Below, piece after piece: positions 8,020-17,119 of a stretch of 64,000 nt of DNA. The position numbers and the translations under genes were made by a program. The notes beneath the pieces were generated by a model. It saw only the letters and a list, made by a program, of their open reading frames with translations, did no database searches and was not told the DNA's origin. The stretch comes from Streptomyces ambofaciens ATCC 23877 (lineage in GTDB: Bacteria; Actinomycetota; Actinomycetes; Streptomycetales; Streptomycetaceae). The DNA is taken from the NCBI RefSeq assembly GCF_001267885.1, contig NZ_CP012382.1:3831001-3895000 (forward strand), read 5' to 3'. Position 1 is the first letter of the stretch. The number at the start of each line of letters is the position of its first letter.

Positions 8020-8991
8020 ATGCGATCAGACGGACACGAACACGTGATTGAGGTCACCGGCCTGCGACGTGTGTACGGGGGCGGGTTCGAGGCCGTGCGC
8101 GGAATCGACTTCTCCGTGCGCCGCGGCGAGGTCTTCGCGCTGCTGGGCACCAACGGCGCGGGCAAGACGTCGACGGTGGAACTGCTGGAGGGCCTCGCCG
8201 CTCCGGCGGGCGGGCGGGTGCGCGTCCTCGGGCACGACCCGTACACCGAGCGGGCCGCCGTACGCCCCCGCACCGGCGTGATGCTCCAGGAGGGCGGCTT
8301 CCCGTCCGAGCTGACCGTCGCCGAGACCGCCCGGATGTGGGCGGGTTGCGTCAGCGGGGCACGGCCGCCGGCGGAGGTGCTGGCGGTGGTGGGCCTGGAG
8401 GCGAAGGCCGGCACCCGGGTGAAGCAGCTCTCCGGAGGCCAGCGGCGCCGCCTGGACCTGGCGCTCGCGCTGCTCGGCGACCCCGAGGTGCTCTTCCTGG
8501 ACGAGCCCAGCACCGGACTGGACGCCGAAGGCCGCCGGGACACCTGGGAGTTGGTGAGCGCGCTGCGCGACGGCGGCACGACGGTGCTGCTGACCACGCA
8601 CTACCTGGAAGAGGCCGAGAACCTCGCCGACCGGCTCGCGATCATGCACGAGGGCCGGATCGCCGCCACCGGCACCCCGGCCGAGGTGACCGCCGCGCAG
8701 CCCTCCCGGATCTCCTTCGAACTGCCCGACGGCTACTTCGTGGGCGATCTGCCGCCGCTCGGCGAGCTGGGTGTGAGCGACCACGAGGTCGACGGCCGGA
8801 TCGTCCGGCTGCGCACCCGTGAGCTGCAGCGCGCGGCCACCGGACTGCTCACGTGGGCCGCACGGGCCGGCGTGGAACTGCGCCGTCTGGACGTCCGGTC
8901 GGCGTCCCTGGAGGAGGCGTTCCTGGGGATCGCGAAGGAGGCGTCCGCGAGGACGGCCGAGGGAACGACGACGAAGGAGTACGCGGCATGA
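8020..8991 (+). CDS. ABC transporter ATP-binding protein (drug/ABC-2 type)
   Basis: A 323-residue ATPase. Walker A is GTNGAGKTS near residue 49, the signature is LSGGQRRRLDLALALL near 140, Walker B is VLFLDEPSTGLD near 160, and the H-loop is TTHYLEEAE near 195. The long C-terminal extension is typical of DrrA/CcmA-like exporter ATPases. The stop overlaps the start of the permease gene (ATGA), so the pair forms one exporter and is cotranscribed with the downstream two-component system. The exported compound cannot be read from sequence. Confidence 0.93.
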   Translation: MRSDGHEHVIEVTGLRRVYGGGFEAVRGIDFSVRRGEVFALLGTNGAGKTSTVELLEGLAAPAGGRVRVLGHDPYTERAAVRPRTGVMLQEGGFPSELTVAETARMWAGCVSGARPPAEVLAVVGLEAKAGTRVKQLSGGQRRRLDLALALLGDPEVLFLDEPSTGLDAEGRRDTWELVSALRDGGTTVLLTTHYLEEAENLADRLAIMHEGRIAATGTPAEVTAAQPSRISFELPDGYFVGDLPPLGELGVSDHEVDGRIVRLRTRELQRAATGLLTWAARAGVELRRLDVRSASLEEAFLGIAKEASARTAEGTTTKEYAA

Positions 8992-9803
8992 ACACCACCG
9001 CCACGGAACACCCCCCGGCACGCGCCGCGCACGCCACGGTCACCACCCCGATGCGGCGCATGAGCGCCCTCGCCCGCGCCGAGATGACCCTGCTCGGACG
9101 GAACAAGGGCACCCTCTTCGCCGCCCTGTTCGTGCCGCTGGTGCTGCCGTTCAGCGTGCAGCAGGCGTCCAAGGAGATGGACCTCGCGGCGGCCGGGCTC
9201 ACCACCGGCACCCTCGTGCTGCCCGCCGCGATCGGCTTCTCCCTGCTGTTCGCCGTCTACTCCGCCCTCGTCGGCGTCTTCGTCGTCCGGCGCGAGGAAC
9301 TCGTCCTCAAGCGGCTGCGCACCGGTGAGCTGCGGGACGTCGAGATCCTGAGCGGGTCCGCGATGCCGGCCGTCCTCAGCGGGCTCGTCCAGAGCGTGCT
9401 GCTGGCGGTGGGCTGCTACGCCCTGCTGGACCTGTCCGCGCCCTCCGCGCCCCACCTCGCCGTCCTCGGACTGCTGCTCGGCCTCGTGATGTGCTCCGCG
9501 CTCGCGGCGGTCACCGCGAGCTTCACCCGCACCGGTGAGAGCGCGCAGGTCACCCCGCTGCCGTTCATGTTCGTCGCGTTGTTCGGCTCCGGCCTGTTCA
9601 TCCCGCTGGAGCTGCTCCCGGACCGGATCGCCTCCGTCTGCGAGCTGCTGCCGCTGACGCCCGTCATCTCGCTGGTGCGCGGCGGCTGGACCGGTGACCT
9701 GTCGGCCTACGAGGCCCTGGGCGCCGTGGCCACGGCGGTGGCCTGGACCGTGGTGTCGGTGTTTGCTGTACGGCGGTGGTTCCGCTGGGAGCCACGGCAC
9801 TGA
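8988..9803 (+). CDS. ABC-2 type transporter permease
   Basis: A 271-residue membrane protein with about six helices (LFAALFVPLVLPF, then VLPAAIGFSLLFAVYSALVG, and so on). It has the conserved ABC-2 C-terminal element LPLTPVISLVRGGWTGD. It is translationally coupled to the ATPase gene upstream and works with it as an exporter. The C terminus (VFAVRRWFRWEPRH) ends about 50 bp before the sensor kinase. Confidence 0.92.
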   Translation: MNTTATEHPPARAAHATVTTPMRRMSALARAEMTLLGRNKGTLFAALFVPLVLPFSVQQASKEMDLAAAGLTTGTLVLPAAIGFSLLFAVYSALVGVFVVRREELVLKRLRTGELRDVEILSGSAMPAVLSGLVQSVLLAVGCYALLDLSAPSAPHLAVLGLLLGLVMCSALAAVTASFTRTGESAQVTPLPFMFVALFGSGLFIPLELLPDRIASVCELLPLTPVISLVRGGWTGDLSAYEALGAVATAVAWTVVSVFAVRRWFRWEPRH

Positions 9804-9859
9804 CGTACGGGAGGACCCGGACCGGGGCCGGGACCAGGGAGAGCGGGGCGATCGGGGAC

Positions 9860-11101
9860 ATGCGCAGGCCGAGGCGCTGGTGGGGCAAGAAGAGCACGCC
9901 GGCGAAGGTGGAGACGTACACGCGGTGGTCGTTCCACTTCTTCGGGGTCATCGAGATCCTCGTGATCGTCCTGACCGGTGTCGAACAGGGCGGAGCACGG
10001 CCGGCGGCCGGGGCGTCCCTGGTGATCGCGGCGCACGCCTCGCTCTGCATGCTGGTCGCCTCCCGGTCCCTCGACTGGACCCTCGGCCGACGCGCGCAGC
10101 CGGTGCGGCTGCTGTGGGGGCTGGCCGGGCTCACCTCGGTGATCGCCGTCGGCGCGATCGGTGTCGCGGAACGCGGACCGGGCGGCGACGCGGTGGACAC
10201 CGTGGCGGGTACGACCTTCAGCGTGGTGCTGTGCTTCGGGGCCGGCATCATGGCGCTCGGGGTGCGCAACCGGCTGCGGGTGGCCGCCGTCGTCGGCGGC
10301 TTCGCCCTCGGCGCCGGGGTCGTGTCCTTCCCGATGGGCGTCCCGGGCCTCGCCGCGCTCGTGATGGCGTGCGCCGTGCTGGTGGGGGCCGCGTTCATGG
10401 CCTTCACCTCGGTGTTCTCGGTCTGGCTGCTCAACGCCGTCTACGCCCTCGACGAGGCGAAGGAGACCCGGACCCGGCTCGCGGTCGCGGAGGAACGGCT
10501 GCGCTTCGGACGGGACCTGCACGACGTGATGGGGCGGAACCTCGCCGTGATCGCCCTCAAGAGCGAGCTGGCCGTCCAGCTGTCGCGGCGCGGCCGGCCC
10601 GAGGCCGTGGAGCAGATGATCGAGGTGCAGCGCATCGCGCAGGAGTCGCAGCGGGAGGTCCGGGACGTCGTGAGGGGTTACCGGGAGGTCGTGCTCGAGG
10701 TCGAGCTGGCCGGCGCCCGGGGCGTGCTCTCGGCGGCCGGCATCGACGCCCGGGTCACCGGTGAGACGGCGGGCCTGCCCGCGCAGGTGCAGTCGGCGCT
10801 CGGCTGGGTGGTGCGGGAGGCGACGACCAACGTGCTGCGGCACGGGAACGCGCAGAAGTGCTCGGTGACGGTGAGGCTGTCGGAAGGACGCGTGGTGCTG
10901 ACGGTGGAGAACGACGGGGTGGCGGAGGCGTCCGGGGCGGGCACCTCCGGCGGCGGGTCCGGGCTCGCGGGGCTGCGGGAGCGGCTGTCCGCCGTGGACG
11001 GCTCCCTGGAGACCGGGTCGCCCGGCAAGGGCGTGTTCCGGCTCACGGCCGAGGTGCCGCTGCCGCCCGCCGCCGCGACCGTGCTGGAGGCCGCGTCGTG
11101 A
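9860..11101 (+). CDS. Sensor histidine kinase (NarL/DesK type)
   Basis: About 413 residues from the ATG at 9860; an earlier GTG/ATG would add a G-rich stretch that looks non-coding. Five or six membrane helices fill residues 25-195. The dimerisation/phosphoacceptor motif FGRDLHDVMGRN places the His at about 221 (HisKA_3). The ATPase domain shows the N box VREATTNVLRHGNAQ and G box GGGSGLAGLRERL. It overlaps the response regulator gene by GTGA. It lies directly after an ABC exporter, so it probably senses membrane stress or the exported compound. Confidence 0.92.
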   Translation: MRRPRRWWGKKSTPAKVETYTRWSFHFFGVIEILVIVLTGVEQGGARPAAGASLVIAAHASLCMLVASRSLDWTLGRRAQPVRLLWGLAGLTSVIAVGAIGVAERGPGGDAVDTVAGTTFSVVLCFGAGIMALGVRNRLRVAAVVGGFALGAGVVSFPMGVPGLAALVMACAVLVGAAFMAFTSVFSVWLLNAVYALDEAKETRTRLAVAEERLRFGRDLHDVMGRNLAVIALKSELAVQLSRRGRPEAVEQMIEVQRIAQESQREVRDVVRGYREVVLEVELAGARGVLSAAGIDARVTGETAGLPAQVQSALGWVVREATTNVLRHGNAQKCSVTVRLSEGRVVLTVENDGVAEASGAGTSGGGSGLAGLRERLSAVDGSLETGSPGKGVFRLTAEVPLPPAAATVLEAAS

Positions 11102-11712
11102 CGACGACCGTGCGGGTACTGCTCGCCGACGACGAGCACCTCATCCGCGGGGCGCTGGCCGCCCTGCTGTCCCTGGAGGAGGACCTCACCGTGGTCGCCG
11201 AGGCGGCCACCGGTCCTGAGGCACTGGCCATGGCACGCGCCCACGTACCGGACGTCGCCGTCCTGGACCTCCAGATGCCCGGCGCCGACGGTGTGAAGGT
11301 CGCCACATCGCTGCGGGCCGAGCTTCCCGGCTGCAAGGTGCTGATCGTGACCAGTCACGGACGGCCCGGCCATCTGAAGCGGGCGCTCGCGGCGGGGGTG
11401 CGGGGGTTCGTCCCCAAGACGGTCAGCGCCCAGCGGCTCGCCGAGCTGATCCGCACGGTGCACGCCGGAAACCGCTATGTCGACCCCGAGTTGGCCGCCG
11501 ACGCGATCTCCGCCGGGGACTCGCCGCTGACCGCGCGCGAGGCCGAGGTACTGGAGCACGCCGCCGACGGGGCGCCCGTCGCGGAGATCGCCGAGCGTGC
11601 CGCGCTGGCCGAGGGGACCGTACGGAACTACCTCTCGTCGGCCGTCGGCAAGCTAGGCGCCGAGAACCGGCACGCGGCGGTGCGGCTCGCCCGGGAGCGG
11701 GGTTGGGTATAG
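11098..11712 (+). CDS. Response regulator, NarL/FixJ family
   Basis: A 204-residue regulator starting at the GTG that overlaps the kinase stop codon. The receiver domain has the acidic pair D11/D12 in LLADDEH, phosphoacceptor D57 in VLDLQMPG, Thr/Ser in IVTSHG and the invariant Lys in GFVPKT. The LuxR-type HTH is at residues about 140-200 (SPLTAREAEVLEHAADGA, EGTVRNYLSSAVGKLG). It is the cognate partner of the kinase just upstream and probably controls the ABC exporter operon. Confidence 0.94.
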   Translation: MTTTVRVLLADDEHLIRGALAALLSLEEDLTVVAEAATGPEALAMARAHVPDVAVLDLQMPGADGVKVATSLRAELPGCKVLIVTSHGRPGHLKRALAAGVRGFVPKTVSAQRLAELIRTVHAGNRYVDPELAADAISAGDSPLTAREAEVLEHAADGAPVAEIAERAALAEGTVRNYLSSAVGKLGAENRHAAVRLARERGWV

Positions 11713-11769
11713 TGGCTCTCGCGCCACGGCGAGGCCCGAGACTCCGGTCGACGACTTCCACGGCGCAGT

Positions 11770-11845
11770 GCGAACGTAGCTCAGTTGGTAGAGCGCAACC
11801 TTGCCAAGGTTGAGGTCGCGAGTTCGAACCTCGTCGTTCGCTCCA
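11770..11845 (+). tRNA. tRNA-Gly (anticodon GCC), CCA encoded
   Basis: Acceptor GCGAACG/CGTTCGC, anticodon loop TTGCCAA, T loop TTCGAAC, discriminator T11842, then a genome-encoded CCA (11843-11845). It is nearly identical to the tRNA at 7796. Confidence 0.95.
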
Positions 11846-11846
11846 C

Positions 11847-11882
11847 CGAAGAAGCCCCCGGTTCCGGCCGGGGGCTTCTTCG
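11847..11882. terminator. Strong hairpin between tRNA-Gly and purC
   Basis: Fifteen-base arms CGAAGAAGCCCCCGG / CCGGGGGCTTCTTCG around a short loop. It lies between the plus-strand tRNA and the end of minus-strand purC, so it can serve both directions. Confidence 0.85.
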
Positions 11883-11897
11883 TGTCCGCGGCCGGTC

Positions 11898-12797
11898 CTA
11901 GGACCAGCCGAGCCCGGTCAGGCGCTCGTAGGCCTCCACGTACTTGGCGCGGGTGGCGTCCACGACCTGCTGGGGCAGCGGCGGCGGGGGCTGCTCGCTC
12001 CCGCGGTCCCAGCCCGACTCCGCCGAGGTCAGCCAGTCCCGCACGAACTGCTTGTCGTACGAGGGCTGCGCGCGGCCCGGCTGCCACTGGTCGGCCGGCC
12101 AGAAGCGGGAGGAGTCCGGGGTGAGGACCTCGTCGGCGAGCACCAGGTCCTCGCCCTCGAAGCCGAACTCGAACTTCGTGTCGGCCAGGACGATGCCGCG
12201 CTCGCGGGCGATGTCCCGGGCCCGGGAGTAGACGGCGAGGGTGGCCTGGCGCAGGGCGGCCGCGGTGTCCGCGCCCACCTGGCGGGCGACCTCCTCGTAC
12301 GAGACGTTCTCGTCGTGCTCGCCGACCTCGGCCTTGGTGGCCGGGGTGAAGATCGGGGCGGGCAGCTCCGAGCCGTCGACGAGGCCCTCGGGCAGGGCGA
12401 GGCCGCAGACGGTACGGGTCTCCTTGTACTCGGCCAGCCCCGAGCCGGTGAGGTAGCCACGGGCCACGCACTCCACGGGGACCATCCGCAGGGACTTGCA
12501 GACCAGGGCGCGGCCCTCCCAGTCGGCGGGGGCGCCGGGGGGCAGCTCGGTGCTCAGGACGTGGTTCGGGGCGAGGTCGGCGAGCTGGTCGAACCACCAC
12601 AGGGAGAGCTGGGTGAGGACCCGGCCCTTGTCGGGGATCTCGGTCGGCAGCACCCAGTCGTAGGCGGAGATGCGGTCGCTGGCGACCATCACGAGGTCGC
12701 CCGCCTCGTTCCGGTACAGCTCGCGCACCTTGCCGGTGTGCAGATGCACCAGACCCGGAACCTGGAGCGGCTCGGGCTTTTCAACGAATCCGGACAC
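11898..12797 (-). CDS. purC: Phosphoribosylaminoimidazole-succinocarboxamide (SAICAR) synthase
   Basis: A 299-residue protein that condenses CAIR with aspartate in purine synthesis. Start is the GTG at 12797, preceded by GGGGAGG at ideal spacing. Motifs: HTGKVRELYR near residue 20, ASDRISAYDWVLPTEIPDKG near 40, VPVECVARGYLTGSG near 110, and IVLADTKFEFGFEG near 205. Length matches the bacterial/yeast-like long PurC. Confidence 0.96.
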   Translation of the reverse strand: MSGFVEKPEPLQVPGLVHLHTGKVRELYRNEAGDLVMVASDRISAYDWVLPTEIPDKGRVLTQLSLWWFDQLADLAPNHVLSTELPPGAPADWEGRALVCKSLRMVPVECVARGYLTGSGLAEYKETRTVCGLALPEGLVDGSELPAPIFTPATKAEVGEHDENVSYEEVARQVGADTAAALRQATLAVYSRARDIARERGIVLADTKFEFGFEGEDLVLADEVLTPDSSRFWPADQWQPGRAQPSYDKQFVRDWLTSAESGWDRGSEQPPPPLPQQVVDATRAKYVEAYERLTGLGWS

Positions 12798-12907
12798 GGT
12801 TCCTCCCCGTGGTTCTGTCCAATGCCTCGATTCTCCCGTACGTCCGGCGGTCCCGGGACCCGGGGTCGGTCCCGTCCCTCGTCGGTCCCGTTCGCCGGTC
12901 CCGTGCG

Positions 12908-14407
12908 TCAGTCCCGTTTGCAGATGCGGTCCAGGAGGTTGGCCGTGGCGCGCTGGACGCGCGGGTCGACGTGGCCCGGGCGGTCCAGGGCCGGGGACCA
13001 GGCGAACGTCCCGGACGCGAAGACCCAGGCACCGGACGGCGCCCGGTACAGCGACGTCTCCTGGTGGCGCCGGGCGCCGTCCACGTCGGTGTACGGGGAG
13101 TGGGCGAGCAGGACCCGCTCGTCGTGCCCGGGGAGCGGGGTGCGCGGGAAGTAGCGGTCGGCCTCGCCCGCGACCAGGTCCTCGATCTCGTCGCCCTCGT
13201 GGGCGCCGGTGGCGTCCCAGAGCCAGTGTCCGGCGTTGCGGACGATCATGGGGTGCGGTTCGGGTACGCGCCCGGCGTACTGGATGCCGAGCAGCTGCTG
13301 TTCGGCGCGGTCGATCTCCCGCCACAGCGCCGGCCGGCCGGGGCCCCGGCGTTTGCGGCAGGTCAGCAGGCGGTCGGGGGCTCCGGACGGGGAGGGGGCC
13401 AGCTCGACCTGCCAGTACATGGTGTTGGCGGAGAGGAAGACCAGCGAGGTGCCGTGCTCGCGGGCGACCTCCGTGGTGCGGCGCATGGCGGCGGACCAGT
13501 ACTCGTCGTGGCCCGGGAAGACCAGGCCCCGGTAGCGGGTCGGGTCGATGCGGCCGGAGTGCAGGTCGCGGGCGTCGGCGTAGGCGAGGTCGTAGCCGTA
13601 GCGCTCGGCGAAGCGGATGAAGTCGTAGGCGTGGCCCACGTGCAGGGGCAGCCCCGCGCCCGCGTAGGGCCGGTCGAAGGAGACGGTCGTCGCGGCGTCC
13701 GCCTCGCCGAGCAGCCGGCCCTCCTCGTCCCAGGCGTGGTAGAGGCTGGCGCCGGTGCGGCCGTCCTCCGGGTAGAGGTTGTACGCCTGCCAGGTGATGT
13801 CGGGCAGCAGGAGCAGCAGGTCGGCGGGGTGGCTGTCGCGGACCGTGAACGGCACGTGGGAGCGGTGGCCGTCGGCCGTGGTGAGCACCGCGACGTACGC
13901 GCCGATGTTCCAGTACGACGGGATCTGCAGCCGCCAGGAGAGCCACCAGTGGTGGCACGAGACCGTGCGCTCGGCGGTCAGCGGCGGGGGCTGGACGATG
14001 CCGGACAGGCGGGGACTGGTGGTGATCTTGGCCGCGCCGTCACCGCCGTAGTGGCCGATCCGGTAGACGTCGACGCTGAACTCCTGCGGCGGGTCGACGG
14101 TGATGTGGAAGTCGATGGCCTCGCCGGGGGCGGCGGCTCCGGTCGCGGTGAAGCCCTTGATCTGACGGCGGACGTCGTCGGCGGCACGCGGGCCGCCGCC
14201 GTCGGCGTATCCGCGGGTCCGCGTGCCGGGCCTGCCGTCCGGGTCCGGTACGGCGTCCTGGTCCGCGTACCAGGGGACGACCTGGCCGGTGTCGCCGAAG
14301 TAGGTCTCGCCGCCGCGCAGCCAGGGGACGGGTCCCTGTCCGAAGGGGTCCGTCACGGCGTGCGCGAGTGCTCCCGACTCCCAGCGGCGGATCTGCTCGG
14401 GCCCCAT
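12908..14407 (-). CDS. N,N-dimethylformamidase beta-subunit-like protein
   Basis: About 499 residues from the ATG at 14407, which has an upstream GGAGGGGG; a start at 14488 would add an unlikely N terminus. The sequence contains the large DMFase beta-subunit-like region: WQAYNLYPEDGRTGASLYH, then LVFPGHDEYWSAAMRRTTE and VFLSANTMYWQVEL. These proteins carry a jelly-roll-like N-terminal part and a flavodoxin/glutaminase-like C-terminal part. Real dimethylformamide hydrolysis is unproven for such Streptomyces homologues. No signal peptide is evident. It is a stand-alone unit between purC and the M48-like gene. Confidence 0.8.
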   Translation of the reverse strand: MGPEQIRRWESGALAHAVTDPFGQGPVPWLRGGETYFGDTGQVVPWYADQDAVPDPDGRPGTRTRGYADGGGPRAADDVRRQIKGFTATGAAAPGEAIDFHITVDPPQEFSVDVYRIGHYGGDGAAKITTSPRLSGIVQPPPLTAERTVSCHHWWLSWRLQIPSYWNIGAYVAVLTTADGHRSHVPFTVRDSHPADLLLLLPDITWQAYNLYPEDGRTGASLYHAWDEEGRLLGEADAATTVSFDRPYAGAGLPLHVGHAYDFIRFAERYGYDLAYADARDLHSGRIDPTRYRGLVFPGHDEYWSAAMRRTTEVAREHGTSLVFLSANTMYWQVELAPSPSGAPDRLLTCRKRRGPGRPALWREIDRAEQQLLGIQYAGRVPEPHPMIVRNAGHWLWDATGAHEGDEIEDLVAGEADRYFPRTPLPGHDERVLLAHSPYTDVDGARRHQETSLYRAPSGAWVFASGTFAWSPALDRPGHVDPRVQRATANLLDRICKRD

Positions 14408-14597
14408 GGGACAGTCCCCCTCCCTCGTGCCCCCGTGGTCGTGCGTATGACGAACGCCTTTGCCATGTGCGCGATCGGTCTCCAGCACATCACATTTCGC
14501 GCGCGTGCTGTCACTGTTCGTTGCGAAGTGGCCGAAAGTGGAATTCGAGTGTCCGCTTCGGCTCCGGGCGGGGACCGCGCGGCGTGCGGAGCCGGGC

Positions 14598-16811
14598 TCA
14601 GACCAGGCGCACCGGCTTCTCCGGGCGGATACCGCGCTCGGTCATCCAGGTGCGCAGGGGGCCCGGGTCGCCGGTCTCGACGAGACTTCTGACGCAGGGG
14701 GCCAGCTCCGCGGCTCGGGCGCCGCCGATCAGGAGGGACGGTCCGTCGAGCCAGTCGAGGCCCGGGGTCGCGCCGGCGGTGTCCATGGCCGCGCAGCACA
14801 CCATCGCCGTGACGTGGGCGGTGAGGATCTCACGGGCGGTGCGCGGGGGCTGCAGGGGCAGGAGGGGGAGCGCGCGGTCGTCCCACAGGGCGGCCACGTC
14901 GGGGCCGGGCGGTGCCGCGGCTGCTCCGGGGGCGGAGGACTCGGGCCCGGTTCCGGCTCCGGCGCCGGCCGGCTGGGCTTCGGCCTCCTCGCGGGCCAGC
15001 TGGGCACTGAGCCCGGCCGCCAGGGCGGCGCCACGCGCGGTGGTGCCGACGAGGTCGTCATCGTCGTCGTCGGGGGTGTGGAGGCCTTGGTGGTCCGGGT
15101 GATCTCGGGGATCGGGGTGGTCCTGGGGGCCCGAGTCGGCCGGGTGGGCCGAGTCGACCGGGTTGGCGGCGCCGACCGGGTGATCCGAGTCAGCCAGGTG
15201 AGCCGATCTGGCCGAGTGGCCCGAGCTGGCCGAGTCGGCGGAGTCGGCCGGGCAGCCGGGGTCGCCCCGGTGATCCGAGTCGACCGGGTGATCCGAGTGA
15301 TCTCGGTGATCCAGGTCGGCCGAGTGGTCCTGCTGTCTCAGGTGGTGCTCCGCGCCTGGGTGCTCCGGGTGGTCCTCCGGGCCGAGGTGGTCGCGGGCGT
15401 CGGCGTCGCGGGGGCCGAGGGGGGCGGAGGGCGTGTCCTGCTCGTCGTACGCCGGGTGCGAGCCGTGTGTACCGTCGCGGGGGCCGGTCCCGGCCCCGGG
15501 AGAGCCGTCGGCCGTGGGGGCCGGTGCGGTCGTGAGGTGGTCCAGTACCCGGGCCAGGGTCGGGCCTTCGGAGCCCGGTGCGGCGTCCTCGGTGGCGCGG
15601 CGGACGCCCAGGGTGTCCAGGACGCGGTGGAGGCGGGCCGCGTCGGTGCGCCAGGTGCGGTCGACGACCTCGTCGGGATACTCGTCCCATCCGACCGGCG
15701 ACCAGTCCGCGCCGGTCTCGGCGGGCCCTCCGTGGAAGAGGCGTGCGGCGAGGAGCGAGACCGCCTCGTCCATCACCCCGGGCTCCTCCAGCAGGTCGCA
15801 GGCGGGACGCTCGCCCAGCCGGGAGGCGAAGCCCTCGGCCAGGCGGTCGCGGCGGGACAGCTCCGTGAGGGCGGCCACGACGCCCACGTCCAGCCGGGAG
15901 GGCCAGCGGCCCATCCGCCAGGCGGGCAGCGCCACCCTGGTCAGCAGCCGGTCCCAGCCCGCGTAGGCGAGGCCGACCTGGTCCTGCGCGACGATCCGCA
16001 GACCGTAGTCGACGGCCTGGGCACGCTCGGCGGCCGCGGCGGCGACTCCCCGCTCCATCTCCGCCGCGTGCACGCGACAGCTGCGCAGCAGGAGCCGGCA
16101 CACCCGGCCGAGCCCCGCGCACACCGCGCGGGAGAACGGGTCGCGCCGGTCCGCCGAGGCCACCGCGACCGCGGCGTCCAGGCCCCGTATGAAGCGGCGG
16201 GCCGCGGCTATGTCGGGGTGCGCGGACGGTCCCGTGCCCGCGACGACCGGGGCGAGGACGGCGCGCAGCTCGCCGACGCGCATCCACCAGAGGAAGGGCG
16301 AGCCGATGACCAGCACGGGTGCGGCGGCGGTCCGGCGGGAGGCGGGCGCGTCCACACCGGCGACGTCGTCGTGCTTCTCGGCGGGGGGCGGGCCGTGGGC
16401 CGGGTGGGTGCGGTCCTCCAGCCAGCTGTCGCAGTCCGGTGTGAGCGCTATCGCCGAGGGGGCCGGCACGTCCAGCCGGTCGGCCAGGTCACGCACCATG
16501 CGGTAGAGGTCCGGAGCCGACTCCTCGGCGATCGTGACCGTGGGGGTCACGGCGGGCCGGGAACGGGCGACCACCAGCGCGACACCGGCGGCGGCCGGCA
16601 GGACGAGCAGCGTGAGCACGATGACGGCCCAGCGGACGACGGCCCAGCCACCGCCCGCGAGATGCCCGGTGGAATCGCCCACGAGCAAGATCACGGCGGC
16701 GGCGGCCGGCAACAGGGCGACGGCCAGCGCACGGCTGCGGACGCGCAGCACCGCGAGGGCCCGGGAGCGCGCGGCCTGCGCGCCCATCTCCACACCACCG
16801 ATGACGGTCAC
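14598..16811 (-). CDS. Two-helix membrane protein, probable inactive M48-like peptidase with Asp/His/Ser-rich insert
   Basis: 737 residues from a GTG at 16811 with GGAGGGGGTGAGG upstream; an ATG eight codons on is an alternative. Hydrophobic helices cover residues about 30-48 and 60-82. Residues 95-330 follow the layout of M48 membrane proteases (PSAIALTPDCDSW, then VLVIGSPFLWWMRVGELRAVLAPVVAG), but the expected zinc motif HExxH at the end of ELRAVLA is replaced by APVVAG, so catalysis looks lost. Residues about 467-586 are a low-complexity run of Asp, His, Ser and Pro with a poly-Asp end. The role is unknown; a scaffold or regulator is possible. Confidence 0.75.
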   Translation of the reverse strand: MTVIGGVEMGAQAARSRALAVLRVRSRALAVALLPAAAAVILLVGDSTGHLAGGGWAVVRWAVIVLTLLVLPAAAGVALVVARSRPAVTPTVTIAEESAPDLYRMVRDLADRLDVPAPSAIALTPDCDSWLEDRTHPAHGPPPAEKHDDVAGVDAPASRRTAAAPVLVIGSPFLWWMRVGELRAVLAPVVAGTGPSAHPDIAAARRFIRGLDAAVAVASADRRDPFSRAVCAGLGRVCRLLLRSCRVHAAEMERGVAAAAAERAQAVDYGLRIVAQDQVGLAYAGWDRLLTRVALPAWRMGRWPSRLDVGVVAALTELSRRDRLAEGFASRLGERPACDLLEEPGVMDEAVSLLAARLFHGGPAETGADWSPVGWDEYPDEVVDRTWRTDAARLHRVLDTLGVRRATEDAAPGSEGPTLARVLDHLTTAPAPTADGSPGAGTGPRDGTHGSHPAYDEQDTPSAPLGPRDADARDHLGPEDHPEHPGAEHHLRQQDHSADLDHRDHSDHPVDSDHRGDPGCPADSADSASSGHSARSAHLADSDHPVGAANPVDSAHPADSGPQDHPDPRDHPDHQGLHTPDDDDDDLVGTTARGAALAAGLSAQLAREEAEAQPAGAGAGTGPESSAPGAAAAPPGPDVAALWDDRALPLLPLQPPRTAREILTAHVTAMVCCAAMDTAGATPGLDWLDGPSLLIGGARAAELAPCVRSLVETGDPGPLRTWMTERGIRPEKPVRLV

Positions 16812-17119
16812 GGCCGGACCTCACCCCCTCCTCGCTGTCCTGTCTGTTCCGGGCTGTCCCGCTGTTCTTCCGCGCTTGCTCACTCCCCCCACTGTGGCAC
16901 CCGCCACTGACATCGCAATGCCGGTGGGCCAAGTGCCGGAACGCTTGCGCGGCACCATAGTTGGGGCCTCCGCGCCCGTCAGCCGTATGGACCATCGGTC
17001 ACTCGATGGAATGGCTTTGGGGAAAGGTGGATGACGGACAGCAAGGATCAGGCCCCGGTTCCTGAGACGGAACCGGGGCCTGTCGGGTTCGGTGCGGAGG
17101 GGCGCCCTCCGGGGTTGAG
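16812..17119. other. Intergenic region between purD and the M48-like gene
   Basis: 308 bp. It contains the purD terminator (17050-17081) and, nearer 16812, the ribosome site and presumed promoter of the M48-like gene. I see no gene or other repeat here. Confidence 0.5.
17050..17081. terminator. Hairpin terminator downstream of purD
   Basis: Arms AGGCCCCGGTTCC / GGAACCGGGGCCT with loop TGAGAC; a perfect 13-bp stem just after the purD stop on the minus strand. Confidence 0.85.

Noticed and set aside
12840..12915. GGTCCCG repeats between purC and the dimethylformamidase-like gene
   Set aside because: About five loose copies in a short gap; too degenerate and G+C-typical to call a functional array.
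15040..15420. CRISPR array
   Set aside because: Repeats are short, degenerate and in frame with a coding sequence; no regular spacers and no cas genes anywhere in the window.
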